Of a stretch of DNA of 64,000 nt, positions 17,311 to 26,342 are shown piece after piece. The position numbers and the translations under genes were made by a program. The stretch is taken from NCBI GenBank assembly GCA_011050675.1, contig DRFI01000017.1, positions 248,001 through 312,000 of the forward strand, written 5' to 3'. The notes below the pieces were generated by a model. That model worked only from the letters and a program-made list of their open reading frames with translations. It ran no database searches and was not told the origin of the DNA. This DNA is from Maribacter sp. Lineage in GTDB: Bacteria; Bacteroidota; Bacteroidia; Flavobacteriales; Flavobacteriaceae. Position 1 is the first letter of the stretch, and every line of letters starts with the position of its first letter.

Positions 17311-17350
17311 AAAAATAGCCAAGAGCGATTAAAGTTCACGCTCTTGGCTA
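17311..17350 (-). terminator. terminator of the GMC/small-subunit operon
   Basis: A perfect 12-bp stem TAGCCAAGAGCG/CGCTCTTGGCTA with an 11-base loop, followed on the minus strand by five T bases. It separates the GMC operon from the downstream isomerase gene. Confidence 0.88.
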
Positions 17351-17373
17351 CTAAATGTTAGAATATTATTTGG

Positions 17374-18021
17374 TTATAAGGACCATGCCTTACCACCAGT
17401 AAGCTCTTGAACATCTCCACAAGGCACATATTCACCTGGCACAGGTAAATAGGCTAAAACCTCTTCACCTACATACTCAGAAACCTTATAGCCCCAAATA
17501 GTCATGCCCCTTAGATTGTTTGCAAAAGCAAATCTTGTAACCTCATCATCTAATTCGCCAGTTGTACCTTCTGCGATAGCTTCGGTATAACTGTTTATAG
17601 ACTCAAACATCTCAGTTTGTTGGTCTTTGGTATATTTTAATGAACTTGCTAAAACCGGTTCTAAATCTTCAGCAGTTAAGTCTTCTGCATTTTCTTTACC
17701 AGAATCAGCCAATGCTTTGTTTATAAATTTACTCATAGACATTTTAAGGAAATCTTGTTGTTCCTTTTCCATGACCTCTTTTGAAAATTTATCAATAAAA
17801 ACATGCACTTGAACTTCTGAAGCAGAAGGAGTGTCTGTTTTAGGTAAAATGATATCTACTAATTTAGAAAGAACAACACCTTCATTTGGAGCTAAAAATT
17901 CTGGTGTCCAGCTAATCGCTGGTTCACTCTTACAACTTTGAACGATTGATAATAATGTTGGGGTGGCCACCATATATCCAAGTGACATTCCCATATTTTT
18001 TAATACGCGTCTTCTATCCAT
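17374..18021 (-). CDS. gluconate 2-dehydrogenase subunit 3-family protein
   Basis: This is the small hitchhiker subunit of FAD-dependent sugar dehydrogenases (PF13618). The N-terminus MDRRRVLKNMGMSLGYMVA is a twin-arginine signal that carries the signal-less GMC subunit across the membrane; a cysteine at about 30 (IVQSC) could make it a lipoprotein. The remainder is helical and ends FANNLRGMTIWGYKVSEYVG and YLPVPGEYVPC, typical of the family. Its start overlaps the GMC stop by one base (TAATG), which ties the two together. Confidence 0.9.
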   Translation of the reverse strand: MDRRRVLKNMGMSLGYMVATPTLLSIVQSCKSEPAISWTPEFLAPNEGVVLSKLVDIILPKTDTPSASEVQVHVFIDKFSKEVMEKEQQDFLKMSMSKFINKALADSGKENAEDLTAEDLEPVLASSLKYTKDQQTEMFESINSYTEAIAEGTTGELDDEVTRFAFANNLRGMTIWGYKVSEYVGEEVLAYLPVPGEYVPCGDVQELTGGKAWSL

Positions 18022-19733
18022 TATATGTTTCCTTTTTTAAGTTCTTTAACTGCATGGTCTGCAGCTCTTGCCGTAAAGGCCATGTAAGTTAATGATGGGT
18101 TTACGCAACTTGCAGAGGTCATAAAAGATCCATCGGTTACATATACATTAGGTACATCATGCAGTTGGTTGTTTCCATTTAAAACAGATGTTTTTCTATC
18201 TCTACCCATACGAGCAGTTCCCATTTCATGAATACCTAAACCTAAGGCACTTTCGTTATCATACCCTTGGACATCTCTAAGACCTGCTTTTTCTAACATG
18301 TCAACAGCAGATTCTAAAATATCTTTACGCATCTTAAGTTCATTTTCTTGAAGCTCAGCATCAAATGTTACGGTAGGTAAACCCCAATCATCTAATTTGT
18401 CGTAGTCTAATGTAAATCTGTTGTTTTCATAAGGTAATACTTCTCCAAAGCCCATCATACCAAATGTCCATCCACCTGGTTTTAAAACTGCTTCTTTTAA
18501 ATCTTTACCATGAGAAAGTTCAGCAATAGATTCTTCCCAATTACCTCTAGAGGCGCTACCTTGGTAACCAAACCCTCTCTTATAATCTTTTCTGTCAGAT
18601 TCTCCGCCTAAGTTTCTAAACCTAGGAATATAGATACCACTAGGCTTTCTGCCTTTGTAATATTTATCTTCGAAACCATCAAATTTACCCGAAGCTCCAA
18701 CTTGTAGTTGGTGATCCATAACATTACGACCTAATTGATCAGATTCATTACCCATACCATTAGGGAACGTATCAGATTTAGATTGCATTAAAATTGAAGT
18801 GGAAGCAATTGAAGATGCACAAAGGAAAATTACTTTCGCTTTAAACTCAAATACTTCTTTAGTGTTGGCGTCAATGACTTTAACACCTGTTGCTTTTTTA
18901 GTTTTTGGGTCGTACATAACCTCATGTACAATAGAATCTGGTCTAAGGGTCATATTTCCAGTTGCTTCTGCTGCTGGTAATGTAGAAGATAAACTACTGA
19001 AATAAGCTCCAAAAGGACACCCTCTAATACATCTATTTCTAAATTGACATTTACTTCTACCGTCAAATTGTTTAGTACCAGTAATATGTGCGGTTCTACC
19101 AGCAGTTACTACACGACCGTCAAAATTCTCAGCTACTTTCTCTCTAAATTCTTGTTCTACACAATTTAAATCCATCATAGGTAAAAACTGACCATCAGGT
19201 AATTGCTTCAAACCTAAATTTTCACCACTTACACCAATATATGTTTCTACTTTATCATACCAAGGCGCAATATCTTTATAACGAACTGGCCAATCTACAG
19301 CAATGTTTTCATTTTTGTTCGCTTCAAAATCAATATCACTTAGCCTATAACTTTGGCGCCCCCATTGAAGAGAACGACCACCTAGGTGGTAACCTCTCAT
19401 CCAGTCAAACCTCTTTGTTTCGTTATATGGATGTTTAAGATCATTTACAAACCACATACTACTTGCTTGGTTCGTGGTATAACCTGTTCTATTTTGTTTT
19501 GGTTGTTGTTCTATTATTTCTTTGGTAGGTGCACCTGCATTTGGAAAATCCCAAGGATCCTTATTTGCAGTTTCATAGTCCTCTATATGCTTTACCATTC
19601 GACCACGTTCTAAAACCAATGTTTTAAGGCCTGCCTCGCATAATTCTTTTGCGGCCCAACCACCACTAATTCCCGTTCCTACTACAATTGCGTCGTAGGA
19701 CTCTTGTTCTTCGTTATAATAAAATTTGCTCAT
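18021..19733 (-). CDS. GMC oxidoreductase, [3Fe-4S] FAD sugar dehydrogenase type
   Basis: The catalytic subunit of a periplasmic sugar dehydrogenase. An FAD-binding GXGXXG fold (VVGTGISGGWAAKEL, residues 17-31) starts it. Cys229, Cys235 and Cys239 (CQFRNRCIRGC) have the CX5CX3C spacing that holds the [3Fe-4S] cluster in FAD-glucose dehydrogenases. The catalytic His is in GIHEMGTARMG and the Asn in CVNPSLTYMAF. There is no signal peptide; export depends on the Tat small subunit encoded next. The substrate is not readable; glucoside 3-dehydrogenase activity fits the neighbours. A second copy lies at 24478. Confidence 0.9.
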   Translation of the reverse strand: MSKFYYNEEQESYDAIVVGTGISGGWAAKELCEAGLKTLVLERGRMVKHIEDYETANKDPWDFPNAGAPTKEIIEQQPKQNRTGYTTNQASSMWFVNDLKHPYNETKRFDWMRGYHLGGRSLQWGRQSYRLSDIDFEANKNENIAVDWPVRYKDIAPWYDKVETYIGVSGENLGLKQLPDGQFLPMMDLNCVEQEFREKVAENFDGRVVTAGRTAHITGTKQFDGRSKCQFRNRCIRGCPFGAYFSSLSSTLPAAEATGNMTLRPDSIVHEVMYDPKTKKATGVKVIDANTKEVFEFKAKVIFLCASSIASTSILMQSKSDTFPNGMGNESDQLGRNVMDHQLQVGASGKFDGFEDKYYKGRKPSGIYIPRFRNLGGESDRKDYKRGFGYQGSASRGNWEESIAELSHGKDLKEAVLKPGGWTFGMMGFGEVLPYENNRFTLDYDKLDDWGLPTVTFDAELQENELKMRKDILESAVDMLEKAGLRDVQGYDNESALGLGIHEMGTARMGRDRKTSVLNGNNQLHDVPNVYVTDGSFMTSASCVNPSLTYMAFTARAADHAVKELKKGNI

Positions 19734-19883
19734 GAAAGTTGTTTATTCTCTAAATTTATTAAATATAAAATTAATTCTATACATTTAATGCCCATTCTTC
19801 TTGCGAAATTCGCTAAACCAAGCTTCTCGTAAGATTAATGAACCAAACAATAATTTTAACGCTAACTGTTAAGGTTATATTTC

Positions 19884-19894
19884 AAACAACAACA
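19884..19894 (+). promoter_or_regulatory. shared leader motif AAACAACAACA, copy 1
   Basis: Eleven bases that occur unchanged 5-24 bases upstream of the start codons at 19906, 22746 and 26343. In this copy it ends 11 bases before the ATG. Likely an unstructured translation-enhancing leader or a regulator site. Confidence 0.45.
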
Positions 19895-19905
19895 AATTAC
19901 CAAAA

Positions 19906-20898
19906 ATGAAAAGAAAAAGTTTTATTCGATTTGCCTCAGCAGTAGGTATTGGAATCTCGTTACTAGGAACTTACGCTTGTAAGGAAACGAAAAAAGAAAA
20001 AGTAGAAAACCCTGAAGTCGTTGCAGATAACAGTAATGCAGAGCCATTTTTTGAATTGTCATTAGCGCAATGGTCCATGCATAAAATGATAAAAGATGAA
20101 GGTGTTGACCCTTATTCTTTTGCAGAGAAAGCAAAAAATTGGGGATTTACAGGATTGGAATATGTGAGTCAATTATATAATCCGGAATTGGCAGATGCAA
20201 ATTACTCTGATGAAGCAATGGCAAATTTTGTTGCTAAATCAAATGCAGAGGCTAAAAAATATGGAATGAAGAATGTTTTGATCATGATCGATGGTCAGGG
20301 CAATTTAGCTGTAAACGACGAAGCCGAAAGAAACGAAACGGTTGAGAAACATAAAAAATGGGTAGATGCTGCTGCAGCTATGGGTTGTCATGCTATTAGA
20401 GTCAACCTTAATGGTAGTACTGTGCCAGAAGAATGGATCAAGAATTCTGTAGACGGATTGACCAAACTAGCTACCTATGCAAAAACCAAGAACATAAATA
20501 TATTGGTTGAGAACCATGGTGGTTTATCATCTAACGGTGAACTTCATGCAGAGGTAATGAAAACGGTTAATATGGATAACTGTGGAAGTTTACCTGATTT
20601 TGGTAACTTTTGTATAGAACGTAAACCAGAAAGTTGGGATTGTTTAAAGGAGTACGATAAGTACAAGGGTGTTAAAGAATTAATGCCATACGCTAAAGCG
20701 GTAAGTGCAAAATCTAACAATTTTGATGCAGAAGGATATGATACTGGTATAGACTATGTTGAAATGCTAAGAATTGTAAATAAAGCTGGGTACACTGGTT
20801 TTATAGGTGTAGAATTTGAAGGTTCAGAAATTAGTGAGGAAGCAGGAATAATCGCTACTAGAGATCTTCTATTAAAAGCCGCAAAAGAAATTCAGTAA
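19906..20898 (+). CDS. sugar phosphate isomerase/epimerase family lipoprotein
   Basis: A TIM-barrel AP-endonuclease-2 protein of 330 residues. Metal and substrate residues lie in VENHGGLSSNGE, LPDFGNF, AVSAKSNNF and GVEFEGSE. The N-terminus is a signal with possible lipobox GTYAC, so it is probably anchored in the envelope. Family members isomerise or epimerise free keto-sugars as well as phosphates. DinB and an MFS permease follow within 20 bases in one operon. It is divergent from the first GMC operon, 172 bases away. Confidence 0.85.
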   Translation: MKRKSFIRFASAVGIGISLLGTYACKETKKEKVENPEVVADNSNAEPFFELSLAQWSMHKMIKDEGVDPYSFAEKAKNWGFTGLEYVSQLYNPELADANYSDEAMANFVAKSNAEAKKYGMKNVLIMIDGQGNLAVNDEAERNETVEKHKKWVDAAAAMGCHAIRVNLNGSTVPEEWIKNSVDGLTKLATYAKTKNINILVENHGGLSSNGELHAEVMKTVNMDNCGSLPDFGNFCIERKPESWDCLKEYDKYKGVKELMPYAKAVSAKSNNFDAEGYDTGIDYVEMLRIVNKAGYTGFIGVEFEGSEISEEAGIIATRDLLLKAAKEIQ

Positions 20899-20913
20899 TC
20901 TAGAATATGATTT

Positions 20914-21357
20914 ATGGAAGCTTTTTTTAATGAAATATTCGATTATAATTTTCACTGCAATAAGACATTAATAGATGAATGTTTGGCGCTAAATACTATA
21001 CCGCCTAAAACAATGAGTTTGTTTAGTCATATTTTAAATGCACATCATCTGTGGAATGCTAGAATTTTAAATAAACCTAGTGAATTTGAAGTATGGCAGG
21101 AGCACGATATAAAAGACTGGGCTGATATTCATTATGAAAATCAGCGCAGTTCTTTTGAAATCGTTTCCAATGCCGATAGTTTTGATCGGCGTATTGACTA
21201 TGAAAATACAGAAGGGCGTTTATTTACAAATACCTTGCAGGATATCTTATTTCATATCATAAATCATTCTACGAATCATCGAGGACAAATTGCTGTAGAT
21301 TTTAGAAATAATGGCGAAAACCCTATTGGTTCAGATTACGTTTATTACAAAAGATAA
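20914..21357 (+). CDS. DinB-family protein
   Basis: The four-helix DinB fold is indicated by the three metal-ligand histidines: HILNAHHLWNAR near residue 42 and HIINHSTNHRGQIA near residue 120. These proteins are probably thiol transferases or metal-dependent hydrolases; the function of most is unknown. The 147-residue length is normal. It is in an operon between the isomerase (15-base gap) and the permease (adjacent start), and has no obvious link to sugar metabolism. Confidence 0.9.
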   Translation: MEAFFNEIFDYNFHCNKTLIDECLALNTIPPKTMSLFSHILNAHHLWNARILNKPSEFEVWQEHDIKDWADIHYENQRSSFEIVSNADSFDRRIDYENTEGRLFTNTLQDILFHIINHSTNHRGQIAVDFRNNGENPIGSDYVYYKR

Positions 21358-22587
21358 ATGAAAAATAAAGTCAGAGCGCAGCTTTGCTTAATGATGTTTT
21401 TAGAATTTTTTATTTGGGGTGCTTGGTTTGTAACCCTTGGTACATTTTTAGGAAACAATCTTAAAGCAACAGATGGAGAAATAGCATTGGCATTTTCAAC
21501 ACAATCATGGGGAGCTATCATTGCTCCCTTTGTTATTGGAATAATTGCAGATAGATATTTTAATGCAGAGAAAATCTTAGGGATTTTACATCTTCTAGGC
21601 GCAGTTCTTATGTATTTTATGTACCAAAGTACTGCCTTCGATGGTTTTTATATTTTGGTGTTAGCATATATGATTTTATATATGCCAACCTTAGCTTTAG
21701 TAAATTCGGTATCCTTTAATCAAATGAAAAATCCTGCTAAGGAGTTTTCTATGGTTAGAGTATTTGGAACTGCAGGATGGATAATTGCAGGTCTTTCCAT
21801 TAGTTATGTTTTTAACTGGGATCAAGGTCAGAATATTGGAGAAGGATTACTAAGAAACACTTTCTTAATGACTGCTATTGCATCATTAATTCTAGGATTG
21901 TTCAGTTTTACGTTACCTAAAACACCACCGAGAGCGGTTAGTACTGGTGAAGTGAATATTAAAGAGATTTTAGGGTTGGATTCATTGAGCCTTTTTAAGG
22001 ATAAGAACTTTTTAATATTCTTTATCTCTTCGGTTTTAATATGTATTCCGTTAGCCTTCTATTATCAAAATGCAAATCCATTTCTAGTAGAAATCGGCAT
22101 GGATAATCCGACTGGAAAAATGACATTAGGTCAAATTTCAGAAATAGCCTTTATGTTATTGTTGCCCTATTTCTTTACTAAATTCGGATTTAAGAAAACT
22201 ATTCTTGTTGCGATGGGAGCTTGGGTAGTGCGTTATTTATTATTTGCATTTGGTGATGTTGAAGAACTTGGCTTCATGTTAATTGTAGGGATTGCGCTTC
22301 ATGGAATATGTTATGACTTTTTCTTTGTATCGGGGCAAATTTATACAGATAGTAAAGCTGGCGAAAAATTTAAAAGTTCTGCTCAAGGGCTTATAACATT
22401 AGCAACTTATGGAGTTGGAATGTTGATAGGATTTTGGATTGCGGGAAAAATTTCAACTGCCTACCTTTTAGAAGATGGAAAACATGTTTGGGAAACCATT
22501 TGGATGTATCCTGCTGGTTTTGCGTTAGCTGTATTTATTTTGTTCGCTATTTTCTTTAAAACAGAAAAAATAGATTATCAGTCTTAG
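21358..22587 (+). CDS. MFS permease, nucleoside:H+ symporter-like (NHS)
   Basis: Twelve membrane segments over 409 residues, with the NHS/NupG-type N-terminus LCLMMFLEFFIWGAWFVTLG and the loop GIIADRYFNAEKILG. NHS members import nucleosides by proton symport; those in Bacteroidota sugar-oxidation loci may carry other sugars, so the substrate here is uncertain. It starts directly after the DinB stop, so the genes are co-transcribed. No signal peptide or other domain is present. Confidence 0.85.
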   Translation: MKNKVRAQLCLMMFLEFFIWGAWFVTLGTFLGNNLKATDGEIALAFSTQSWGAIIAPFVIGIIADRYFNAEKILGILHLLGAVLMYFMYQSTAFDGFYILVLAYMILYMPTLALVNSVSFNQMKNPAKEFSMVRVFGTAGWIIAGLSISYVFNWDQGQNIGEGLLRNTFLMTAIASLILGLFSFTLPKTPPRAVSTGEVNIKEILGLDSLSLFKDKNFLIFFISSVLICIPLAFYYQNANPFLVEIGMDNPTGKMTLGQISEIAFMLLLPYFFTKFGFKKTILVAMGAWVVRYLLFAFGDVEELGFMLIVGIALHGICYDFFFVSGQIYTDSKAGEKFKSSAQGLITLATYGVGMLIGFWIAGKISTAYLLEDGKHVWETIWMYPAGFALAVFILFAIFFKTEKIDYQS

Positions 22588-22730
22588 ATAAATTCTTTAA
22601 TTTAAACGCCTGAAAATTGTTACGTAAAGATTGGCGTATCTGTTTTTAACGAGTAAATGCGGTGAATAATTTTCAAATTACAGTAATAGTATAAATCCAT
22701 ACGGATTTTGAACAATAATATTTTCAACTT

Positions 22731-22741
22731 AAACAACAACA
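22731..22741 (+). promoter_or_regulatory. shared leader motif AAACAACAACA, copy 2
   Basis: Same 11 bases as at 19884, ending 4 bases before the Gfo/Idh/MocA start codon. Confidence 0.45.
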
Positions 22742-22745
22742 GAAA

Positions 22746-23885
22746 ATGCCAAAGAAAATACGATTAGGAATATTAGGTGGAGGAGGAGATTCCCTAATAG
22801 GAGTGTTACATAGGGTAGCATCATTTATTAATGACAATTATCAAATTACAGGAGCTGTGTTTAATCCTGATTTTGATGCTAGCATGGCTTTTGCGAAAGA
22901 AATAGATGTGCCTTTAAATAGAATTTATAAGGATTTTGATACTTTAATAGAGGAAGAATTAAAATTGCCAGAAGATGAACGTATTCAAGTATGTTCAATT
23001 TTAACGCCAAACTTTTTACATTACCCAATGGCGAAGAAATTATTGGATAATGGTTTCCACGTAATTTGTGAAAAACCAATGACGACTTCATTGGCAGAAG
23101 CAAAAGACCTTCAAAAATCTCATGAAAAATCAGGTACAGTTTTCGCTTTGACACATACCTATACGGGTTACCCGATGGTGCGTCAAATGCGTGAAATGAT
23201 TAAAGCTGGAGCATTAGGTAAGATTCATAAGGTTGATGCAGTTTATTATCAAGGTTGGATCAATACCATTATCCATGATAAGGAGAAAAGATCTTCTGTT
23301 TGGAGATTAGACCCAAAGAAGGCCGGTATAAGCTCATGCATGGGCGACATTGGTGTTCATGCCTTTAATCTTGTAGAGTATACTACAGGTCTTAAGATTA
23401 ACGAACTACTTTGCGACTTCAATTATCTTTATGAGGATAATAAAATGGATGTTGATGGTACTGTACTTGTACGTATGGGAGACCATGTAAAAGGAGTGAT
23501 TAGAGGTAGCCAAGTTGCAACAGGTGAAGAAAACGGATTGGCAATTTCCATTTATGGTGAGAAAGGAGCTTTTCGTTGGGAGCAAGAACGTCCAAATTTT
23601 CTGTACAAGTTAAGTGATACGGAGCCAACTCAGATATACAAGCCGGGTCACGCTTATAATTCAGAGTTGTCTTTAGACGGAACCAAATTACCAGCTGGTC
23701 ATCCAGAAGGTATTTTTGATTCTATGGCCAATATTTATAAAGGTGTAGCCAAAGCTATTAGAGGTCAAGAGTACAACGACGGCGAATTCCCTACAATGAC
23801 AGATGGTGTTCGTGGTATGAACTTTATTGAAGCAACGGTAGATTCACATAAAAGTGGAAATACGTGGGTGGCTTTAGAGAAATAA
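22746..23885 (+). CDS. Gfo/Idh/MocA family oxidoreductase
   Basis: An NAD(P)-dependent oxidoreductase with an N-terminal Rossmann fold (RLGILGGGGDSLIG) and the catalytic motif HVICEKPMTTS (Lys about residue 106). The C-terminal GFO_IDH domain includes GISSCMGDIGVHAFNLVEY with the conserved Asp and His. No Tat signal, so it is cytosolic. In related loci such enzymes reduce or oxidise 3-keto-sugars; that role is inferred from context. It is a single-gene unit closed by a terminator. Confidence 0.9.
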   Translation: MPKKIRLGILGGGGDSLIGVLHRVASFINDNYQITGAVFNPDFDASMAFAKEIDVPLNRIYKDFDTLIEEELKLPEDERIQVCSILTPNFLHYPMAKKLLDNGFHVICEKPMTTSLAEAKDLQKSHEKSGTVFALTHTYTGYPMVRQMREMIKAGALGKIHKVDAVYYQGWINTIIHDKEKRSSVWRLDPKKAGISSCMGDIGVHAFNLVEYTTGLKINELLCDFNYLYEDNKMDVDGTVLVRMGDHVKGVIRGSQVATGEENGLAISIYGEKGAFRWEQERPNFLYKLSDTEPTQIYKPGHAYNSELSLDGTKLPAGHPEGIFDSMANIYKGVAKAIRGQEYNDGEFPTMTDGVRGMNFIEATVDSHKSGNTWVALEK

Positions 23886-23903
23886 TCAAGATTATTTTAA
23901 TAT

Positions 23904-23932
23904 AAAAAGAGCCGCAATTTGCGGCTCTTTTT
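23904..23932. terminator. bidirectional intrinsic terminator
   Basis: Stem AAAAAGAGCCGC with its exact complement GCGGCTCTTTTT and an AATTT loop, between the convergent Gfo/Idh/MocA and ASCH genes. Confidence 0.9.
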
Positions 23933-23954
23933 ACTTTTTATATAGAGATGATCT

Positions 23955-24413
23955 TTAGTATACTTTTTCAAATTCTTGGCATACTACAATCATACTTTCC
24001 CTAGGTTCTCTTTCAAATTTCTGAAGTTCATTGGTGAAAAGGTTCCAATAATAATTTTTCCATTGCTCTAATGATTTATCACCATGTCCTTCTTTTTGGG
24101 CATAAGTTGAATCAACACTAAAATATGGTTTAAGGGAAACTGATTTTGTACGAACGATACATTGCGCTTCACCAGCCCAATCTGTGAGTACTATAAAATC
24201 TCCTATTTTTGGTAAAGGTTCAATCCTGTTTTGCAAACCTAATAACGAATGGGAAACTGCTTTTTTAGTCTCCTTTTTGGTCATTTCTGCAAAATTGTTG
24301 GCATCTGTTTCATTATCGCCAAAATAGCAAGTTTTAGGTGCGTGTTCAAAAACGTGCTCTAGATGGGTTTTTAAATATTCTCCCCACATATTTCTGGCAG
24401 AAGCGTTTTCCAT
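23955..24413 (-). CDS. ASCH-domain protein
   Basis: The 152-residue protein has the ASCH layout: an N-terminal helix, a beta-barrel core with IGDFIVLTDWAGEAQCIVRT, and the signature EGHGDKSLEQWKNYYWNLF near residue 109. ASCH proteins resemble PUA domains and bind RNA; some hydrolyse N4-acetylcytidine. The role is unknown. It lies 64 bases downstream of the second GMC gene on the same strand, possibly on its transcript. Confidence 0.88.
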   Translation of the reverse strand: MENASARNMWGEYLKTHLEHVFEHAPKTCYFGDNETDANNFAEMTKKETKKAVSHSLLGLQNRIEPLPKIGDFIVLTDWAGEAQCIVRTKSVSLKPYFSVDSTYAQKEGHGDKSLEQWKNYYWNLFTNELQKFEREPRESMIVVCQEFEKVY

Positions 24414-24477
24414 AAGTTGATATTTACTTTAATCTATTGGATTTACTAAACGTTATAGTTGGTGTTTAATTTTAAAA

Positions 24478-26181
24478 TCATGAAAATTTACCTGATTTTA
24501 ATTGTTCTGCAGCATGGTTTGCTGCTCTTGCCGTAAAAGCCATATATGTTAAAGACGGGTTTACACAACTAGATGATGACATAAATGCTCCATCGGTAAC
24601 ATAAACATTGGGTACTAAATGTACTTGATTGTGTTTGTTTAATATAGAAGTCTTTGCAGTGTGTCCCATTCGTGCACCACCCATTTCATGTATGCCCAGC
24701 CCTGGTCCGCTAGCTTCATCATAAGATGATACATCTTTAAAGCCTGCAGCCTTAAACATAGAAACAATTTCCTTTTTTATGTCTTCGCGCATTTTATATT
24801 CGTTCTCTTTAAACTCTACATCAAAAGCTAATTGTGGTAATCCCCATTTGTCTTTTTCTGTTGTGCTAAGTGTTACTCTATTATCATCATAAGGCAAAAA
24901 CTCTCCAAAACCGGTTACACCAATCGTCCAACGACCAGGTTTTAATACCGTTTCTTTTAAGTCTTTTCCATATCCTAATTCACCTATTTCTTTAGACCAA
25001 TCTCCTCTGCTAGCTGTACCTTGATAGCCAAACCCACGCAAATAACCTTCACGTTTGGTTTGTTCGTTCAAATTTACAAATCGTGGTATGTAGAATCCGT
25101 TTGCACGTCTTCCCTTATAGTATTTATCTAAGTAACCATCAACTTTTGCAGTTGCGCCTAATTTATAATGGTGATCCATAATACCTCTTCCTAAAGCATC
25201 AGAATCATTACCAAGACCATTAGGAAAACGTTCAGATTTAGATTGCAACAAAATACCTACAGAAGCCATAGATGAAGCACAAAGAAATATGACTTTAGCT
25301 TTAAAGATTATCTTTTCATTTGTTTCAGCATCAATTACGCTAACCCCTGTGGCTTTCTTAGTTATATCGTCATACATTATTTCATGAACTATAGAATTTG
25401 GTCTCAAGGTCATGTTCCCAGTTCGTTCTGCTGCTGGTAGAGTAGAAGAGTTACTGCTAAAATAACCGCCAAATGGGCATCCACGCCAACAACGATCTCT
25501 GTTTTGGCACGTTCCACGACCTTCAAAGGTTGCTTTTGGATCGGTAATATGTGCAGTTCTTCCTATGGTAACTAACCTACCATCATCAAACTTATCTGAA
25601 GTAGTTTTTTTAAAATCTTCTTCTACACAATTTAATTTCATGGCTGGTTGAAATATACCGTCTGGCAATACTTCCAAACCTAATGCTTCGCCACTAACTC
25701 CAATATATTTCTCAACTTTATCGTACCAAGGCGAAATGTCTTTATACCTAACCGGCCAATCTACCCCAACACCTTCTTTTTTGTTTGCTTCAAAGTCAAT
25801 ATCGCTCCATCGGTAACTTTGTCTTCCCCAAGTAAGTGATCGTCCCCCAACTTGATACCCACGTATCCAATCAAATCGTTTTGTTTCTACGTAAGGATGG
25901 TCAAGATCATTTACGAAAAAGTGCTTAGAGTCTTCTGTTGGTGCCCAATTAACTCGTTGCTGTACATGATATTTTTTCTTGTCTTCTTTTGATAATTGTC
26001 CTTTCAACGGATAATCCCAAGGGTCATCGTTCATGGTAGGATAATCTTCTATATGCTTTACCATAGGACCGCGTTCCAAAACAAGTGTTTTTAAGCCCTT
26101 CTCTGTTAATTCCTTAGCAGCCCACCCGCCGCTTATTCCTGTTCCGACAACAATTGCATCGAATATTTCGTCCTGATTCAT
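24478..26181 (-). CDS. GMC oxidoreductase, second copy
   Basis: Full-length paralogue of the GMC gene at 18021, alignable throughout. It has the FAD motif VVGTGISGGWAAKEL (residues 11-25), the Fe-S cysteines Cys225, Cys231 and Cys235 (CQNRDRCWRGC), the catalytic His in GIHEMGGARMG and Asn in CVNPSLTYMAF. Like that gene it lacks a signal peptide, but no subunit-3 gene is beside it, so it must share the small subunit at 17374, use one elsewhere or remain cytosolic. Its 567 residues are normal. Confidence 0.9.
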   Translation of the reverse strand: MNQDEIFDAIVVGTGISGGWAAKELTEKGLKTLVLERGPMVKHIEDYPTMNDDPWDYPLKGQLSKEDKKKYHVQQRVNWAPTEDSKHFFVNDLDHPYVETKRFDWIRGYQVGGRSLTWGRQSYRWSDIDFEANKKEGVGVDWPVRYKDISPWYDKVEKYIGVSGEALGLEVLPDGIFQPAMKLNCVEEDFKKTTSDKFDDGRLVTIGRTAHITDPKATFEGRGTCQNRDRCWRGCPFGGYFSSNSSTLPAAERTGNMTLRPNSIVHEIMYDDITKKATGVSVIDAETNEKIIFKAKVIFLCASSMASVGILLQSKSERFPNGLGNDSDALGRGIMDHHYKLGATAKVDGYLDKYYKGRRANGFYIPRFVNLNEQTKREGYLRGFGYQGTASRGDWSKEIGELGYGKDLKETVLKPGRWTIGVTGFGEFLPYDDNRVTLSTTEKDKWGLPQLAFDVEFKENEYKMREDIKKEIVSMFKAAGFKDVSSYDEASGPGLGIHEMGGARMGHTAKTSILNKHNQVHLVPNVYVTDGAFMSSSSCVNPSLTYMAFTARAANHAAEQLKSGKFS

Positions 26182-26318
26182 GCTTGAATTTTTATCTTTT
26201 TTTGATGGTATTGCCTATATTTATAGGCAAATCTCCAAAGTATTGAGAGGAACCCGATACAATTCTTAAATATAAGATATTTTGACTCACTTTAGATGTC
26301 AAATTCAACAACTAATTC

Positions 26319-26329
26319 AAACAACAACA
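26319..26329 (+). promoter_or_regulatory. shared leader motif AAACAACAACA, copy 3
   Basis: Same 11 bases as at 19884 and 22731, ending 13 bases before the ATG at 26343. Confidence 0.45.
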
Positions 26330-26342
26330 GATAGTATATTTT

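Noticed and set aside
19856-19879. A further phosphate-type repeat upstream of the sugar isomerase gene
   Set aside because: It shares ATAACCTTAACA with the PiT upstream region on the opposite strand but does not keep the 11-base phasing; probably chance in AT-rich DNA.
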